From JBOEGW01 sp050633625 (GTDB taxonomy: Bacteria; Pseudomonadota; Alphaproteobacteria; Rhodobacterales; Rhodobacteraceae), in contig JBOEGW010000011.1 in NCBI GenBank assembly GCA_050633625.1, positions 372,001 through 436,000 on the forward strand: a stretch of DNA of 64,000 nt. Reading direction: 5' to 3'. The first letter of the stretch is position 1, and each line of letters starts with the position of its first letter. Under the pieces are notes generated by a model. That model saw only the letters and a list, made by a program, of their open reading frames with translations. It made no database searches and had not been told where the DNA came from. The position numbers were made by a program, and so were the translations under genes. This document shows positions 8,653 to 17,042 of this stretch, one piece after another.

Positions 8653-9696
8653 CTAATCCTCCGGCACGAGCGCAAGCGCGCGTTGAATTGGCAATAATAC
8701 AACCATACGACCGCCATCCTTAATGCGCCCGGCCACGCGCCCCGCTTCATCCCCCGTGCCATAAAACACATCGGCACGTTGCGCGCCTTTGATGCGTGAT
8801 CCGGTGTCTTGCGCGACCATCAACTTGGCGAAAGGGCTTGCGCCCTGTTTCTCCAACCACACAGGCGCGCCAAGCGGGGTGTACTTCGGATCAACCGCCA
8901 ATGTGCGCCCTGCCGTAATGGACCGGTTCATCGCACCGACCGGGCCTTTGTCCGCAGGCAGCCGGTCAAGCACTGTAAAGAACACATATGATCCATTGTG
9001 ATTGAGCACTTCGCGACCCTCAATCGGATTGCGCGCCACCCAGTTCTTGATCACTTCCGCAGAGACCTGATGCTTGTTGTAAATGCCGCGGCGCACCAAC
9101 TCGTCGCCAAGCGAGCGAAATGTATGACCGTTGTTCGCGCTGTACCCAAGCCGGAGCGAGGTGCCATCAGTGAGGCGCACACGCCCGGAGCCTTGGATGT
9201 GTAGGAATTGCAATTCGACAGGGTCTTCAAGCCATGCGATTTCCAGCCCGCGCCCCCGCAATAGCCCGTCAACTTCGATCTCTTTCCGAGTCAAAAACCG
9301 CGTGCCCTTCGCCAGCTCAGGGGGTTTGGCGTAGAGCGGATACCGAAAGCGCGCGGTCTGGGTGCGTGATCCGTAGAGTTCCGGCTCAAAATACCCGGTA
9401 AACAAAGCAGGCGCGCCATCCTCGATCAAAACAGGCCGGAAGAACAGCTCGAAAAAGGTTTTCGCGGGGCCATCATAGGACTCACCGAGCGCACAAATCG
9501 CGCGCCAACGCGCGTCATCCAAAAGGCGGCATGTTTCTAGGAATGCTTCAAGTCCGGCGTTGTGATCGTCACGCTCCCAGCCTTCAAGCGCTGAGAATGG
9601 CAGCAACGAAACCTCTGCATCTTTGGGCGCCGCGCTCAGGGAAGACGTGCCGAGCGCAAGAACGCCCGCCGCAATCCATGCCCACGCCGCCCGCAT
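8653..9696 (-). CDS. mltA: Membrane-bound lytic murein transglycosylase A
   Basis: Cleaves the MurNAc-GlcNAc bond of peptidoglycan with formation of 1,6-anhydroMurNAc in the periplasm. From ATG 9696 the protein has 347 residues and a signal peptide MRAAWAWIAAGVLALGTSSL ending at AAPKDAE; the longer reading frame to 9816 adds a hydrophilic stretch lacking in the family. Markers are ALFTGYFEPELYG, LQFLHIQGSGRVRL, and the C-terminal 3D domain LMVAQDTGSRIKGAQRADVF with GTGDEAG, which holds the catalytic aspartate. It has no lipobox cysteine, unlike the E. coli lipoprotein. It lies between the Tim44 and Smr genes. Confidence 0.92.
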   Translation of the reverse strand: MRAAWAWIAAGVLALGTSSLSAAPKDAEVSLLPFSALEGWERDDHNAGLEAFLETCRLLDDARWRAICALGESYDGPAKTFFELFFRPVLIEDGAPALFTGYFEPELYGSRTQTARFRYPLYAKPPELAKGTRFLTRKEIEVDGLLRGRGLEIAWLEDPVELQFLHIQGSGRVRLTDGTSLRLGYSANNGHTFRSLGDELVRRGIYNKHQVSAEVIKNWVARNPIEGREVLNHNGSYVFFTVLDRLPADKGPVGAMNRSITAGRTLAVDPKYTPLGAPVWLEKQGASPFAKLMVAQDTGSRIKGAQRADVFYGTGDEAGRVAGRIKDGGRMVVLLPIQRALALVPED

Positions 9697-9700
9697 AGTA

Positions 9701-10354
9701 TTAACCGCCCGTAGCGACCAGTTGCCAATTCGGATTGTCAGATCCCATGATCCGGGCAAAGGTCCAAATATCCTTTTGGCGTTTAATATCTTTGGGGCTG
9801 CCCTCAACGATCTCACCGGATTTGTCGCGCACCACTGACGTCAATTCACCCGTCATACGCACTGTGATTTCGCCTTCATTCGTGGCCTCATCAAAGTCAG
9901 CATCATCGAGTTTCAATTCGCGCAGCCCAATGAAATCAGCTTCAATTGTCAGGCCTTGTTTTTCGCGATCTTCAACAACGCTCGCGAAGCTTTCGTACAC
10001 GTCATCTGACAAGAAGGGTTTGATTTTGGCCAAGTCGCCAGCTTCAAAGGCCATGAGGATCATCTCGTAGGCGCCGCGCGCGCCCGACAGGAAATCACCG
10101 ACAGAAAAAGAGGGATCAATTGATTTCATTTTCGAAAGAGCGCGCCCTGCGTCGCTTTCCGGCTCAACGTGGTCAGCGATATCTTCGTCGAGAGTCCCTT
10201 CAACGTCTTTGAGTTTGTCGAACTGTTCAGGGGGCAAACGATTGGCAACTGGCTTTTCAAAACCTTCGCGCGTTCCAAGAACATCCCGCAGGCGGAAAAT
10301 CAGGAAAAGCGCAATCGCGGCAAGGACGAGCAATTGAATTACAGGAGACGACAT
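9701..10354 (-). CDS. Tim44/TimA-family membrane-associated protein
   Basis: 217 residues from ATG 10354 with AGGAG upstream in the minus-strand sense (the longer frame to 10402 is hydrophilic). A single N-terminal membrane helix, SSPVIQLLVLAAIALFLIFR, is followed by a linker and a C-terminal Tim44-like (Tim44/TimA, NTF2-like fold) domain from about residue 85: SFSVGDFLSGARGAYEMI, LKPFLSDDVYESF-type text and DIWTFARIMGSDNPNWQLVATGG at the end. Alphaproteobacterial TimA is related to mitochondrial Tim44, but its role is not settled. First gene of the Tim44-mltA-Smr run. Confidence 0.87.
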   Translation of the reverse strand: MSSPVIQLLVLAAIALFLIFRLRDVLGTREGFEKPVANRLPPEQFDKLKDVEGTLDEDIADHVEPESDAGRALSKMKSIDPSFSVGDFLSGARGAYEMILMAFEAGDLAKIKPFLSDDVYESFASVVEDREKQGLTIEADFIGLRELKLDDADFDEATNEGEITVRMTGELTSVVRDKSGEIVEGSPKDIKRQKDIWTFARIMGSDNPNWQLVATGG

Positions 10355-10462
10355 CGGAACCTCATTTATCTGCACGGTTTGAAACCGTCGCGTTGGACAC
10401 ATATGTAGGGGCTGTGCGGGGCCGAGTCCACCAGCCGCCGCGAAACTAAATGTGAGGCAGCC

Positions 10463-10966
10463 ATGTGGCTCTTGATTCTATTTATTCTGGTTCCAATCAT
10501 TGAGATCGCCCTGTTCCTTCAGGTCGGCGGGCTTATTGGGTTTTGGCCGACGATTGGCGTTGTCATTGTGACGGCCTTCTTGGGGACCTATCTGGTCCGG
10601 CAACAGGGGGCGCTGGCCCTTGGGCAAATTGCGCAAACCTTGCAAACCATGCGCGATCCTGTGGAGCCGCTGGCGCATGGTGCGATGATCTTGGTGTCAG
10701 GGGTCTTGTTGCTGACGCCGGGGTTTTTCACTGATGCGGTTGGATTTGCGCTTTTGATTCCCCCGGTTCGCACAGCCGCGTTCCAATATCTGCGCAGCCG
10801 AATGAAAGTCACGAGTTTCACAATGCACAGCAGCCAGGCCTTCCGCGACTCTCCGCGAGGTGGCGCCGATGATGGCGTGATTGATGGGGATTTTGAGGAT
10901 GTGACTCCGCCCAAAACAGCCACACATTCGGTTGAAAAAGGACCGTCAGGCTGGACCAAGCACTGA
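10463..10966 (+). CDS. fxsA: FxsA-family membrane protein
   Basis: 167 residues. Three to four hydrophobic segments in the first 110 residues, beginning with MWLLILFILVPIIEIALFLQ, then LIGFWPTIGVVIVTAFLGTY and MILVSGVLLLTPGFFTDAVG. E. coli FxsA, when overproduced, suppresses exclusion of phage T7 by the F plasmid; its normal job is unknown. The soluble C-terminal tail from about residue 115 is variable. The gene diverges from Tim44 with a 108-base gap, and its 3' end overlaps the idi 3' end by 21 bases in convergent orientation. Confidence 0.88.
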   Translation: MWLLILFILVPIIEIALFLQVGGLIGFWPTIGVVIVTAFLGTYLVRQQGALALGQIAQTLQTMRDPVEPLAHGAMILVSGVLLLTPGFFTDAVGFALLIPPVRTAAFQYLRSRMKVTSFTMHSSQAFRDSPRGGADDGVIDGDFEDVTPPKTATHSVEKGPSGWTKH

Positions 10967-11458
10967 GGCCATGTGCTCTCGCAAATAGATCTGTAACCAA
11001 GGCGTAAATGCGTCTGGCGTTTCGCCCACGGCTCGGCGCAAATCTGCGAGTGTCGTCCAGCGCACTTCTGAGACTTCTTCCGGGTCAAGAGCAATACTTG
11101 GGCGCCGAGAAGCCGTGACAAGAAACATGTCAACAACTTCATGTTCAACCATGCCACCTCCGACATCCGCGCGGTACTCGATGTTGGCCTTCCAAACCGG
11201 TGAAACGCCCTTGATTCCCAACTCCTGCGCCAAGCGGCGCTTGGCACAATCCTCTGGCGATTCATCCCACAAAGGATGGGTGCAACAGGTGTTCGCCCAA
11301 AGGCCCGGCGTGTGATATTTGCCAAGCGCACGGCGTTGGATCAGCATCTCGTCGCCGTGCATCACAAACACCGATACCGCGCGGTGTTTTAGTCCGCGAA
11401 TATGGGCGTCCAGCTTCTCAACCGGGACCAATTTGTCGTCTATCCAAGCGGGGATCAT
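10946..11458 (-). CDS. idi: Isopentenyl-diphosphate delta-isomerase, type I
   Basis: Interconverts IPP and DMAPP to balance isoprenoid precursors. About 170 residues from ATG 11458 (MIPAWIDDKLVPVEKLDAH) or 11467 (MKQMIP). The Nudix-like fold shows ALGKYHTPGLWANTCCTHPLW, including the active-site Cys of TCCTHP, and the helical AKRRLAQELGI; the second catalytic Glu lies in the EYRADVGGGMVEHEVVD region. The long open frame upstream to 11758 is antisense to secB and is not part of the gene. Its last 21 bases overlap fxsA in convergent orientation. Confidence 0.92.
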   Translation of the reverse strand: MIPAWIDDKLVPVEKLDAHIRGLKHRAVSVFVMHGDEMLIQRRALGKYHTPGLWANTCCTHPLWDESPEDCAKRRLAQELGIKGVSPVWKANIEYRADVGGGMVEHEVVDMFLVTASRRPSIALDPEEVSEVRWTTLADLRRAVGETPDAFTPWLQIYLREHMASVLGPA

Positions 11459-11575
11459 TTGTTTCATATGGGCCTGATACAACGGTGCGCGCGCCGCCGA
11501 AAGAGCAATGGCAATTGAGGCCCTCGCCGCAACCTGATATGGACTGCGCAACTTTTGATTTAGTGGAGACATATA

Positions 11576-12064
11576 ATGGCCGACGAAGCAGCCCCAGCCC
11601 CTCAAGCGCCCCAACTCAAAATGCAGATTTTGGGCCAGTTCATTCGTGACATGTCCTTTGAAAACATCCTCGCGCAAAAGGGTGTCGAAGGCGATGTTCA
11701 GCCGGAGTTGGCTGTTGAGGTCGCGTTGGATGCGAAAAAGCGCAGCGCCGAGAACCAATTTGAAGTGATGACCAAGTTCAAGGTCACGTCCAAGGCAAAA
11801 GAAAGCGGTGCCGAGCTGTTTATTCTGGAGCTGGAATATTCGGGCATTTTCCAGATCGAAGGCCTACCCGACGAGCAGATGCACCCCTTCTTGCTGATCG
11901 AATGCCCGCGCATGTTGTTCCCATTTGTGCGCCGGATCGTGTCTGACGTAACGCGCGATGGTGGGTTCCCGCCGGTGAATCTCGATGTTGTTGATTTCGC
12001 AGCGCTCTACCGCCAAGAAATTGCGCGCCGCCAAGCAGAGCAGCCAACCGCGACACCAAACTAA
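11576..12064 (+). CDS. secB: Protein-export chaperone SecB
   Basis: Tetrameric cytosolic chaperone that holds preproteins unfolded and delivers them to SecA. 162 residues, close to the family length. Visible family blocks: QILGQFIRDMSFENI, FILELEYSGIFQIEGLPDEQ, LLIECPRMLFPFVRRIVSDV and GGFPPVNLDVVDFAALY. The N-terminal AEAAP-like run of Ala and Pro is typical of alphaproteobacteria. It diverges from idi with about 117 bases between, and is followed by a strong terminator. Confidence 0.96.
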   Translation: MADEAAPAPQAPQLKMQILGQFIRDMSFENILAQKGVEGDVQPELAVEVALDAKKRSAENQFEVMTKFKVTSKAKESGAELFILELEYSGIFQIEGLPDEQMHPFLLIECPRMLFPFVRRIVSDVTRDGGFPPVNLDVVDFAALYRQEIARRQAEQPTATPN

Positions 12065-12081
12065 AACGCCCAAAACACTAT

Positions 12082-12118
12082 TAAACCGCCGTCCGAGAAA
12101 TCAGGCGGCGGTTTTTTT
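12082..12118 (+). terminator. Rho-independent terminator of secB
   Basis: A GC-rich inverted repeat, AAACCGCCG against CGGCGGTTT with a 14-base loop, runs straight into seven T residues. It begins 18 bases after the secB stop. The gene on the other side, a DMT transporter, ends at 12124 and could use the same stem, though it lacks as good a T-tract in that direction. Confidence 0.88.
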
Positions 12119-12123
12119 GCGCG

Positions 12124-13071
12124 CTATTTTCGCGGTTTCATCCGATTTAGGAGAGGTGAAATGCGAAAGGACGCCGCTGACGGTCCACGCGATCTGGTTT
12201 CCAGAACGGGCGTTTGAGACTTTGCGCCAAGGCGCGATTCGCGAATGACCACATAAACGCCGCTTGCGATAATGATCCCTGCGCCGATCACTGTGGCTGG
12301 TTCAATTTTCTCCGCGAACAGCACGTATCCGAAGATTGTCGCCCAAATGATCTGCGAATACTGCATGGGTGCTACGATCGCCGCGTCCGCGTTTTTATAG
12401 GCGGCGATCAGGAGCAGGTTCGCAAGGAACCCGAACAGGGAAATGACGCCCATTCCCCCCAAATGCGCGGCCGGCATCGGCACATAGATCCAAATGAGAG
12501 CGATGCCCATCACCACAAAGTTGGCCACGAGCGGGTAGAGCATCAACACAACTGTGCGCTCGTCATGCCCAATTTTGCGCACGATGATGGAAGCCAGCGC
12601 GTTGAACACTGCTGTCGAAAGCGCCGCCAAATGCCCAAGTGTCAGCGGCTCAGCGCCCGGCCTCAGAACCAGCAAGACCCCCAAAAGCCCCACCAAGACC
12701 GCAAGCAAGCGATGCAGTCCAACACGTTCGCCCAAAATCGGGATCGACAACAAGGTGATCAACAAAGGCGAGGCAAAAATGACCACATAGACCTGCGCAA
12801 GCGGCAACACCGAAAAAGCATAGAAGGCGGAAATTCCGGTGATGGTTGCCGACACCGTGCGCGCCAAGGTCCACCATGGATGCACGGGCCGCAAATGCCC
12901 TTGTGTGGCGTCACGCATCAACATGAAGGTCACCAAGGGAAACGAAAACAAGGTCGCGAAAAATATAATCTGGAAGGGCGAATAATGCGCGCCGAGCACT
13001 TTGATGACGACATCATGGCTTGCGAATATGGCAAAGGCCAGAAGGGCATAAAAAGGGCCGGTCAAAGACAT
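12124..13071 (-). CDS. DMT-family (EamA) transporter
   Basis: About 315 residues from ATG 13071 (MSLTGPFYALLAF). Ten hydrophobic segments make up two EamA repeats: the first ends near LSIPILGERVG, the second near VAPMQYSQIIWATIFGYVLFAE, both with the characteristic GE/AE-type ending of an EamA repeat. Members export amino acids, nucleosides or other metabolites; the substrate here cannot be predicted. The C-terminal 40 residues are basic and cytoplasmic. A 117-base gap separates it from the GNAT gene upstream. Confidence 0.9.
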   Translation of the reverse strand: MSLTGPFYALLAFAIFASHDVVIKVLGAHYSPFQIIFFATLFSFPLVTFMLMRDATQGHLRPVHPWWTLARTVSATITGISAFYAFSVLPLAQVYVVIFASPLLITLLSIPILGERVGLHRLLAVLVGLLGVLLVLRPGAEPLTLGHLAALSTAVFNALASIIVRKIGHDERTVVLMLYPLVANFVVMGIALIWIYVPMPAAHLGGMGVISLFGFLANLLLIAAYKNADAAIVAPMQYSQIIWATIFGYVLFAEKIEPATVIGAGIIIASGVYVVIRESRLGAKSQTPVLETRSRGPSAASFRISPLLNRMKPRK

Positions 13072-13188
13072 AGCTTGCTCGCAAAGAAGGTCGATCTGAT
13101 AGCGATAACAACCCTGTTTCGCGCCCCAATGCAACCCAATGGTGACGGGATTATCTCCAACGCAGCCAGTGCGATCACACCAAGAGCG

Positions 13189-13764
13189 CTAGAGCGACCT
13201 CATCATGCGTTCCGCTTTGCTGAATCCAAGCAGAGGTTCCATGATGGAGGTGTGTTCCTCGCTCACAACCTCAAATCCCAAACGCTCATAGAGGGCTTTT
13301 GCACGCGGATTTGTGTCGATGACATCAAGGGTGATCGCGCGGCAACCGCTTTCGTGGGCATAGTCGAACAGATGCTGAAATAGCGCAGAGCCAACCCCTT
13401 TGCCCCGCGCGGTGGCGCTGACGCAAATCCCGTCCATTTGCAGCACGTCTTTTGGGGCTTTGCGCTCCAACATCGCCAATGGGACAACCCGCCAAAGGGT
13501 GCCAAAGACGCCGTAATGTTTGACCAACGCGCGGACGCCCCCGCGTGAGAACCCATGCGCGCCACGTTTGAAAGCAGCGATACCAAGCAAAGTGTCGCCG
13601 TCCATCGCTGCAAGGATGGCCTCGGGATTTATACTGTCCGCGAAGAACGCCGTGCCCCGTTGTTCGGGGCCGAGAAGCTTGCCCAACTTGGCGCCGAAAG
13701 CCTCCCAGTAAAGCCCGACTGCGGCTTTTTCTTGCCCTTGTGGCAGCCCCAGCCGGACCTCCAT
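13189..13764 (-). CDS. GNAT-family N-acetyltransferase
   Basis: 191 residues. The acetyl-CoA loop is seen as MDGICVSATARGKGVGSALF (the R/Q-x-x-G-x-G/A signature, here RGKGVG), followed by AITLDVIDTNPRAKALYERLGF, the usual motif B of the GNAT fold. The acceptor is unknown. It starts three bases after the leuB stop, so it is very likely co-transcribed with leuB; a direct role in leucine synthesis is not implied. Confidence 0.87.
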   Translation of the reverse strand: MEVRLGLPQGQEKAAVGLYWEAFGAKLGKLLGPEQRGTAFFADSINPEAILAAMDGDTLLGIAAFKRGAHGFSRGGVRALVKHYGVFGTLWRVVPLAMLERKAPKDVLQMDGICVSATARGKGVGSALFQHLFDYAHESGCRAITLDVIDTNPRAKALYERLGFEVVSEEHTSIMEPLLGFSKAERMMRSL

Positions 13765-13767
13765 GAC

Positions 13768-14874
13768 CTAAAGGCTCGCGTCAAGCGCGGCCAAAATCGC
13801 ATCGCCCATTTGCGAGGTTGAAATCGGCTCAACGCCTTCTTCACCGATCAAATCAGCAGTGCGTGCACCATCAGCCAGAACCTTTTCAATCGCAGCTTCA
13901 AGTCGGTCTGCCTCAGCGCCCAAGTCAAACGAATAGCGCAGTGCCATCGCAAAGCTCAGAACACAGGCGATTGGGTTTGCCTTACCCTGGCCAGCAATAT
14001 CCGGCGCCGAGCCGTGCACAGGTTCGTACATCGCTTTGGGGCGACCATTTTCCATCGGCTGGCCCAAGGAGGCGGATGGCAACATGCCAAGCGATCCGGT
14101 CAGCATCGCCGCCGCATCAGAGAGCAAATCGCCAAACAGGTTGTCCGTGACGATCACGTCAAACTGCTTGGGCCAGCGGCAAAGCTGCATCGCACCCGCG
14201 TCCGCATACATATGCGACAATTCTACATCTGGGTATTCGGCTTCGTGGATCTCGGTGACCACATCGCGCCACAAAATACCGCTTTCCATGACGTTCGCTT
14301 TTTCCATGGAACACACTTTGTTGCCCCGCTTACGTGCCAGCTCAAACGCCGAACGTGCAACGCGCGCAATTTCGCTTTCGGTGTAGCGCTGCGTGTTGAT
14401 GCCGACCCGTTCGTTGCCTTCTTTGACGATGCCGCGCGGCTCGCCAAAGTAGATGCCAGACGTCAGTTCGCGCACGATCATAATATCGAGACCGGCGACC
14501 ACATCTTTTTTCAAAGACGAGAAATCCGCGAGAGCGTCAAAGCACTGCGCGGGGCGCAGGTTGGCGTAAAGGTCCATCTCTTTGCGAAGGCGAAGCAAAC
14601 CGCGCTCAGGTTTTACCGAGAAGTCCAGAACATCGTACTTTGGGCCACCAACCGCGCCGAGCAAAACCGCGTCGACTTCTTGCGCTTTCGCCATGGTTTC
14701 GTCAGCCAGCGGAATGCCGTGTTTGTCATAGGCGGCACCGCCGACGAGGTCTTCGCTCACGTCAAACGCAAGGTCGCGCTTCTCGCCGTACCATGTGATG
14801 ATGCGGCGTACTTCTGCCATGACTTCGGGGCCGATCCCGTCGCCGGGAAGAATGAGGAGGGAGCCAATGCTCAT
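13768..14874 (-). CDS. leuB: 3-isopropylmalate dehydrogenase
   Basis: Oxidatively decarboxylates 3-isopropylmalate to 2-oxoisocaproate with NAD+, the third leucine-specific step. 368 residues, standard length. Visible features: LLILPGDGIGPEVMAEV at the N-terminus, GLLRLRKEMDLYANLRPAQ, the REL/TSGIYFGEPRG substrate loop, KANVMESGILW, MYADAGAMQL, and the NAD-binding GDLLSDAAAMLTGSLGMLPSAS with HGSAPDIAGQGKANPIA. The two other leucine genes, leuCD, lie 3.4 kb away on the same strand, separated by a LysR gene and two others. Confidence 0.96.
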   Translation of the reverse strand: MSIGSLLILPGDGIGPEVMAEVRRIITWYGEKRDLAFDVSEDLVGGAAYDKHGIPLADETMAKAQEVDAVLLGAVGGPKYDVLDFSVKPERGLLRLRKEMDLYANLRPAQCFDALADFSSLKKDVVAGLDIMIVRELTSGIYFGEPRGIVKEGNERVGINTQRYTESEIARVARSAFELARKRGNKVCSMEKANVMESGILWRDVVTEIHEAEYPDVELSHMYADAGAMQLCRWPKQFDVIVTDNLFGDLLSDAAAMLTGSLGMLPSASLGQPMENGRPKAMYEPVHGSAPDIAGQGKANPIACVLSFAMALRYSFDLGAEADRLEAAIEKVLADGARTADLIGEEGVEPISTSQMGDAILAALDASL

Positions 14875-14932
14875 GTCGCTGTCCTTGGGCTAAATGTCGT
14901 TGGCGTGGGCCTATACTGCAAAGGACCAAGGG

Positions 14933-15829
14933 TCAAGAAACCGCGGCCCTCAACCCCTTTGCCAAGGCGTCCCAGACCCGCGCAACACGAGGCACGCGCC
15001 GGATGTTTTCATGCGCCGTGAGCCAAACCGGCAGAGATGGCATTTCCAATTCAGGAAACAAGAGCTCAACTTCAGGGGCATCTTTCGCGCTTGCCACCTG
15101 CGCAATTCCAACGCCACAACCCGCGCGAATGAGCTGCCAGTTGCCCGCCTGATCATCGGTGCGCGTGGCAAAAAAGCTCCGATCCACCTGCCAGCCCAAG
15201 TCGCGCATCCCATCAACCATCAAGGGCGACTGATCATAGCCTACCCACGCGTGGTTCATCAGGTCAGATAGGGTCTGCGGCCGCCCTGCGCGGGCCAGAT
15301 AAGAGCGCGCGGCATACAGCCCAAGCGGCAAATCCGTGACATGCTGCGTAATCATATCGAGTTGCGCCGGGCGATACATGCGCACAGCGATATCCGCCTC
15401 TCGAAAGAGCAAATTGTCGGTGCTGTCGCTCGCGACCAAATCAATCGTGATCCCAGGGTCATCCTCACGTAGTTTGGCAAGAATTCTGGGCAATACGAAA
15501 TGTGCCACAATCACGCTCGCCGTGATGCGGACTGGGCCGGTGGGGGTTTCGTCCTTGCCTGCTGCGATCATCCCGATTTTCGCTGCTGCGTCACGCATGG
15601 CACGGGCAGGTGCAATCACCGCTTCGCCCGTTTCTGTCAGCGTCAGTCCCTTTGCATGGCGATCAAACAGTTGAACGCCAAGGGCCGCTTCCACCTCGCG
15701 TACCTGTCGCCCCAAGGTGGGCTGACTTGAGCTAAGCGCGCGCGCAGCGGCGGACAAAGACCCTTCTTCGGCCACGGCGAGAAACGCGCGGATCAGCGAC
15801 CAGTCGAGGGTAGAAAGACGTTTATCCAT
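14933..15829 (-). CDS. LysR-family transcriptional regulator
   Basis: 298 residues. N-terminal winged helix: LIRAFLAVAEEGSLSAAARALSSSQPTLGRQVREVEAALG, the classic LysR helix-turn-helix, then a C-terminal effector domain with VRITASVIVAHFVLPRILAKL. The effector is unknown. The gene lies in the middle of the leuCD-leuB block on the same strand. Two inverted repeats sit between its ATG and the upstream gene (see separate entries) and may be its own operator. It could control the leucine genes or be an unrelated passenger; nothing in the sequence decides this. Confidence 0.92.
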   Translation of the reverse strand: MDKRLSTLDWSLIRAFLAVAEEGSLSAAARALSSSQPTLGRQVREVEAALGVQLFDRHAKGLTLTETGEAVIAPARAMRDAAAKIGMIAAGKDETPTGPVRITASVIVAHFVLPRILAKLREDDPGITIDLVASDSTDNLLFREADIAVRMYRPAQLDMITQHVTDLPLGLYAARSYLARAGRPQTLSDLMNHAWVGYDQSPLMVDGMRDLGWQVDRSFFATRTDDQAGNWQLIRAGCGVGIAQVASAKDAPEVELLFPELEMPSLPVWLTAHENIRRVPRVARVWDALAKGLRAAVS

Positions 15830-15830
15830 T

Positions 15831-15842
15831 CATTCATGAATG
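15831..15842. promoter_or_regulatory. 12-bp perfect palindrome at the LysR gene translation start
   Basis: CATTCATGAATG reads the same on both strands. It ends one base from the start codon of the LysR gene, so it covers the region where the ribosome-binding site should be. It could be an operator or a small hairpin affecting translation; no experimental support. Confidence 0.35.
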
Positions 15843-15863
15843 CTTTTTGCGTTGGGCGCGTCA

Positions 15864-15889
15864 ATTCCTATTATCTGGTGAATAGGAAA
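15864..15889. promoter_or_regulatory. Inverted repeat, candidate LysR-type operator
   Basis: Half sites ATTCCTATT and AATAGGAAA (eight of nine positions complementary), separated by eight bases, 35-60 bases upstream of the LysR start codon. The spacing and the T..A ends resemble the T-N11-A boxes bound by LysR regulators near their own promoters. This is inference from position and symmetry. Confidence 0.45.
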
Positions 15890-15929
15890 TTCCCTTTGAT
15901 CTTCAATGAGCCGCGCAAGATCCACCGCC

Positions 15930-17042
15930 TTAAGGCAGCGTGACGTCCACCCAAACGAGCCGATGGCGTGAAGCACGCGCGGCGACTTCGCTCATTGGAT
16001 GGCCCCGTGCGGGCCAAAAGACTCCGGCATCGCGCACCGCCAGCGCCGCATCTGGCAGCACATAATCCACCCGCAAATTGCCAGGGGTCGGATCGGTAAA
16101 ATCGGCGGTATCCAGCGCTGGGTTCCCTTGATGGGTCGTGTTTGCGGCTTCAAGGCCGCCTGCGCTCAACGGGCCGGGATCTTGAAAACGTGGATCATGT
16201 AATAGCGCATTGATTGCTTCGTGCCGCCCGTCACCATCGGTAGGGTCAATATTGGCGAGTCCGGTCAGGACGAACGGTCCTTTTGGCGGCTCAAAAGGAG
16301 TTTGCCCATCCAGAAGCCGGAGCCAAAACAGCGCTTCATCGTGACTACGGCGACCGTTCAAATCCTCCTCGCCATCAAACACAGGGGGCGAGGCGTGCCA
16401 CGCCAGAATTGTGATCTGTTTGTCAGGCGCAAGTTGGATTGGCACAGCCCAATGCCCCACGGAGGACAGCCGTTGAATGGCGCGCGCGGCAAAGCTTGGA
16501 AAGGGATGATCTGGCGTGCCGGGAGCGATGTTGTCCACGAGATCACGCCACAAAAATGAGGAATAGTTATGGGCGGATTTGATTGGGTATTTTGACAGGA
16601 TCGCCATGCCACCTTGGCCCGAAAACGCGCCGTAGCCTTGGCTGTCGCGCGCTTCGCCAAGCCGGCCATTTCCGTCCAAATCCTCGCCCGAAGGCATCCC
16701 CGCATTGGGCATGGGCGCAAAGACATGGGGGTAATGCGCGCCCGCGTTTGTAAGGGCGTCGCGCAGTGCACGAAGGGCGTGTTGCTCTTCGTCCATATCA
16801 AAACCAGTCAGGTGCAGCACATCTGGCGCACCCTTGGCAATCACCGCAACAACCGCCTCAATCTGAGGATCATCACCCTTTAAAAAATCCCCCAGCAAAA
16901 GCCCCGGCCCCTTGCGCGAAAGCTCTACATTATAGGTGGCGATGCGGAACGTGCCGCTGGTTTTCGGGTCCGCGCGCAGTGGGGCCGCAAACGGGAGATT
17001 GATCAGAAGGACAACCGCAAGAAGGGCACTGCGCCCAAACAT
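15930..17042 (-). CDS. Secreted endonuclease/exonuclease/phosphatase (EEP) family protein
   Basis: 370 residues from ATG 17042. A signal peptide (MFGRSALLAVVLLINLPFAA...RADPK) indicates export. The EEP fold is seen in FRIATYNVELSRKG, VIAKGAPDVLHLTGFDMDEEQ, ITILAWHASPPVFDGEEDLNGRR, VLTGLANIDPTDGDGRHEA and LRVDYVLPD. In classical EEP nucleases the second segment carries a catalytic Glu (usually LQE); here the sequence is LTGFD, so that Glu is replaced and nuclease activity is uncertain. Its start overlaps the stop of the upstream membrane protein by one base (TGATG), so the two are translationally coupled. Confidence 0.82.
   Translation of the reverse strand: MFGRSALLAVVLLINLPFAAPLRADPKTSGTFRIATYNVELSRKGPGLLLGDFLKGDDPQIEAVVAVIAKGAPDVLHLTGFDMDEEQHALRALRDALTNAGAHYPHVFAPMPNAGMPSGEDLDGNGRLGEARDSQGYGAFSGQGGMAILSKYPIKSAHNYSSFLWRDLVDNIAPGTPDHPFPSFAARAIQRLSSVGHWAVPIQLAPDKQITILAWHASPPVFDGEEDLNGRRSHDEALFWLRLLDGQTPFEPPKGPFVLTGLANIDPTDGDGRHEAINALLHDPRFQDPGPLSAGGLEAANTTHQGNPALDTADFTDPTPGNLRVDYVLPDAALAVRDAGVFWPARGHPMSEVAARASRHRLVWVDVTLP

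Noticed and set aside
12214..13383. 389-codon frame antisense to the DMT transporter
   Set aside because: His/Gln/Arg-rich translation typical of the reverse strand of membrane-protein genes; no domain or ribosome-binding site.
14014..15021. 335-codon frame antisense to leuB
   Set aside because: Lies opposite leuB and the end of the LysR gene; nothing in it resembles a protein family.
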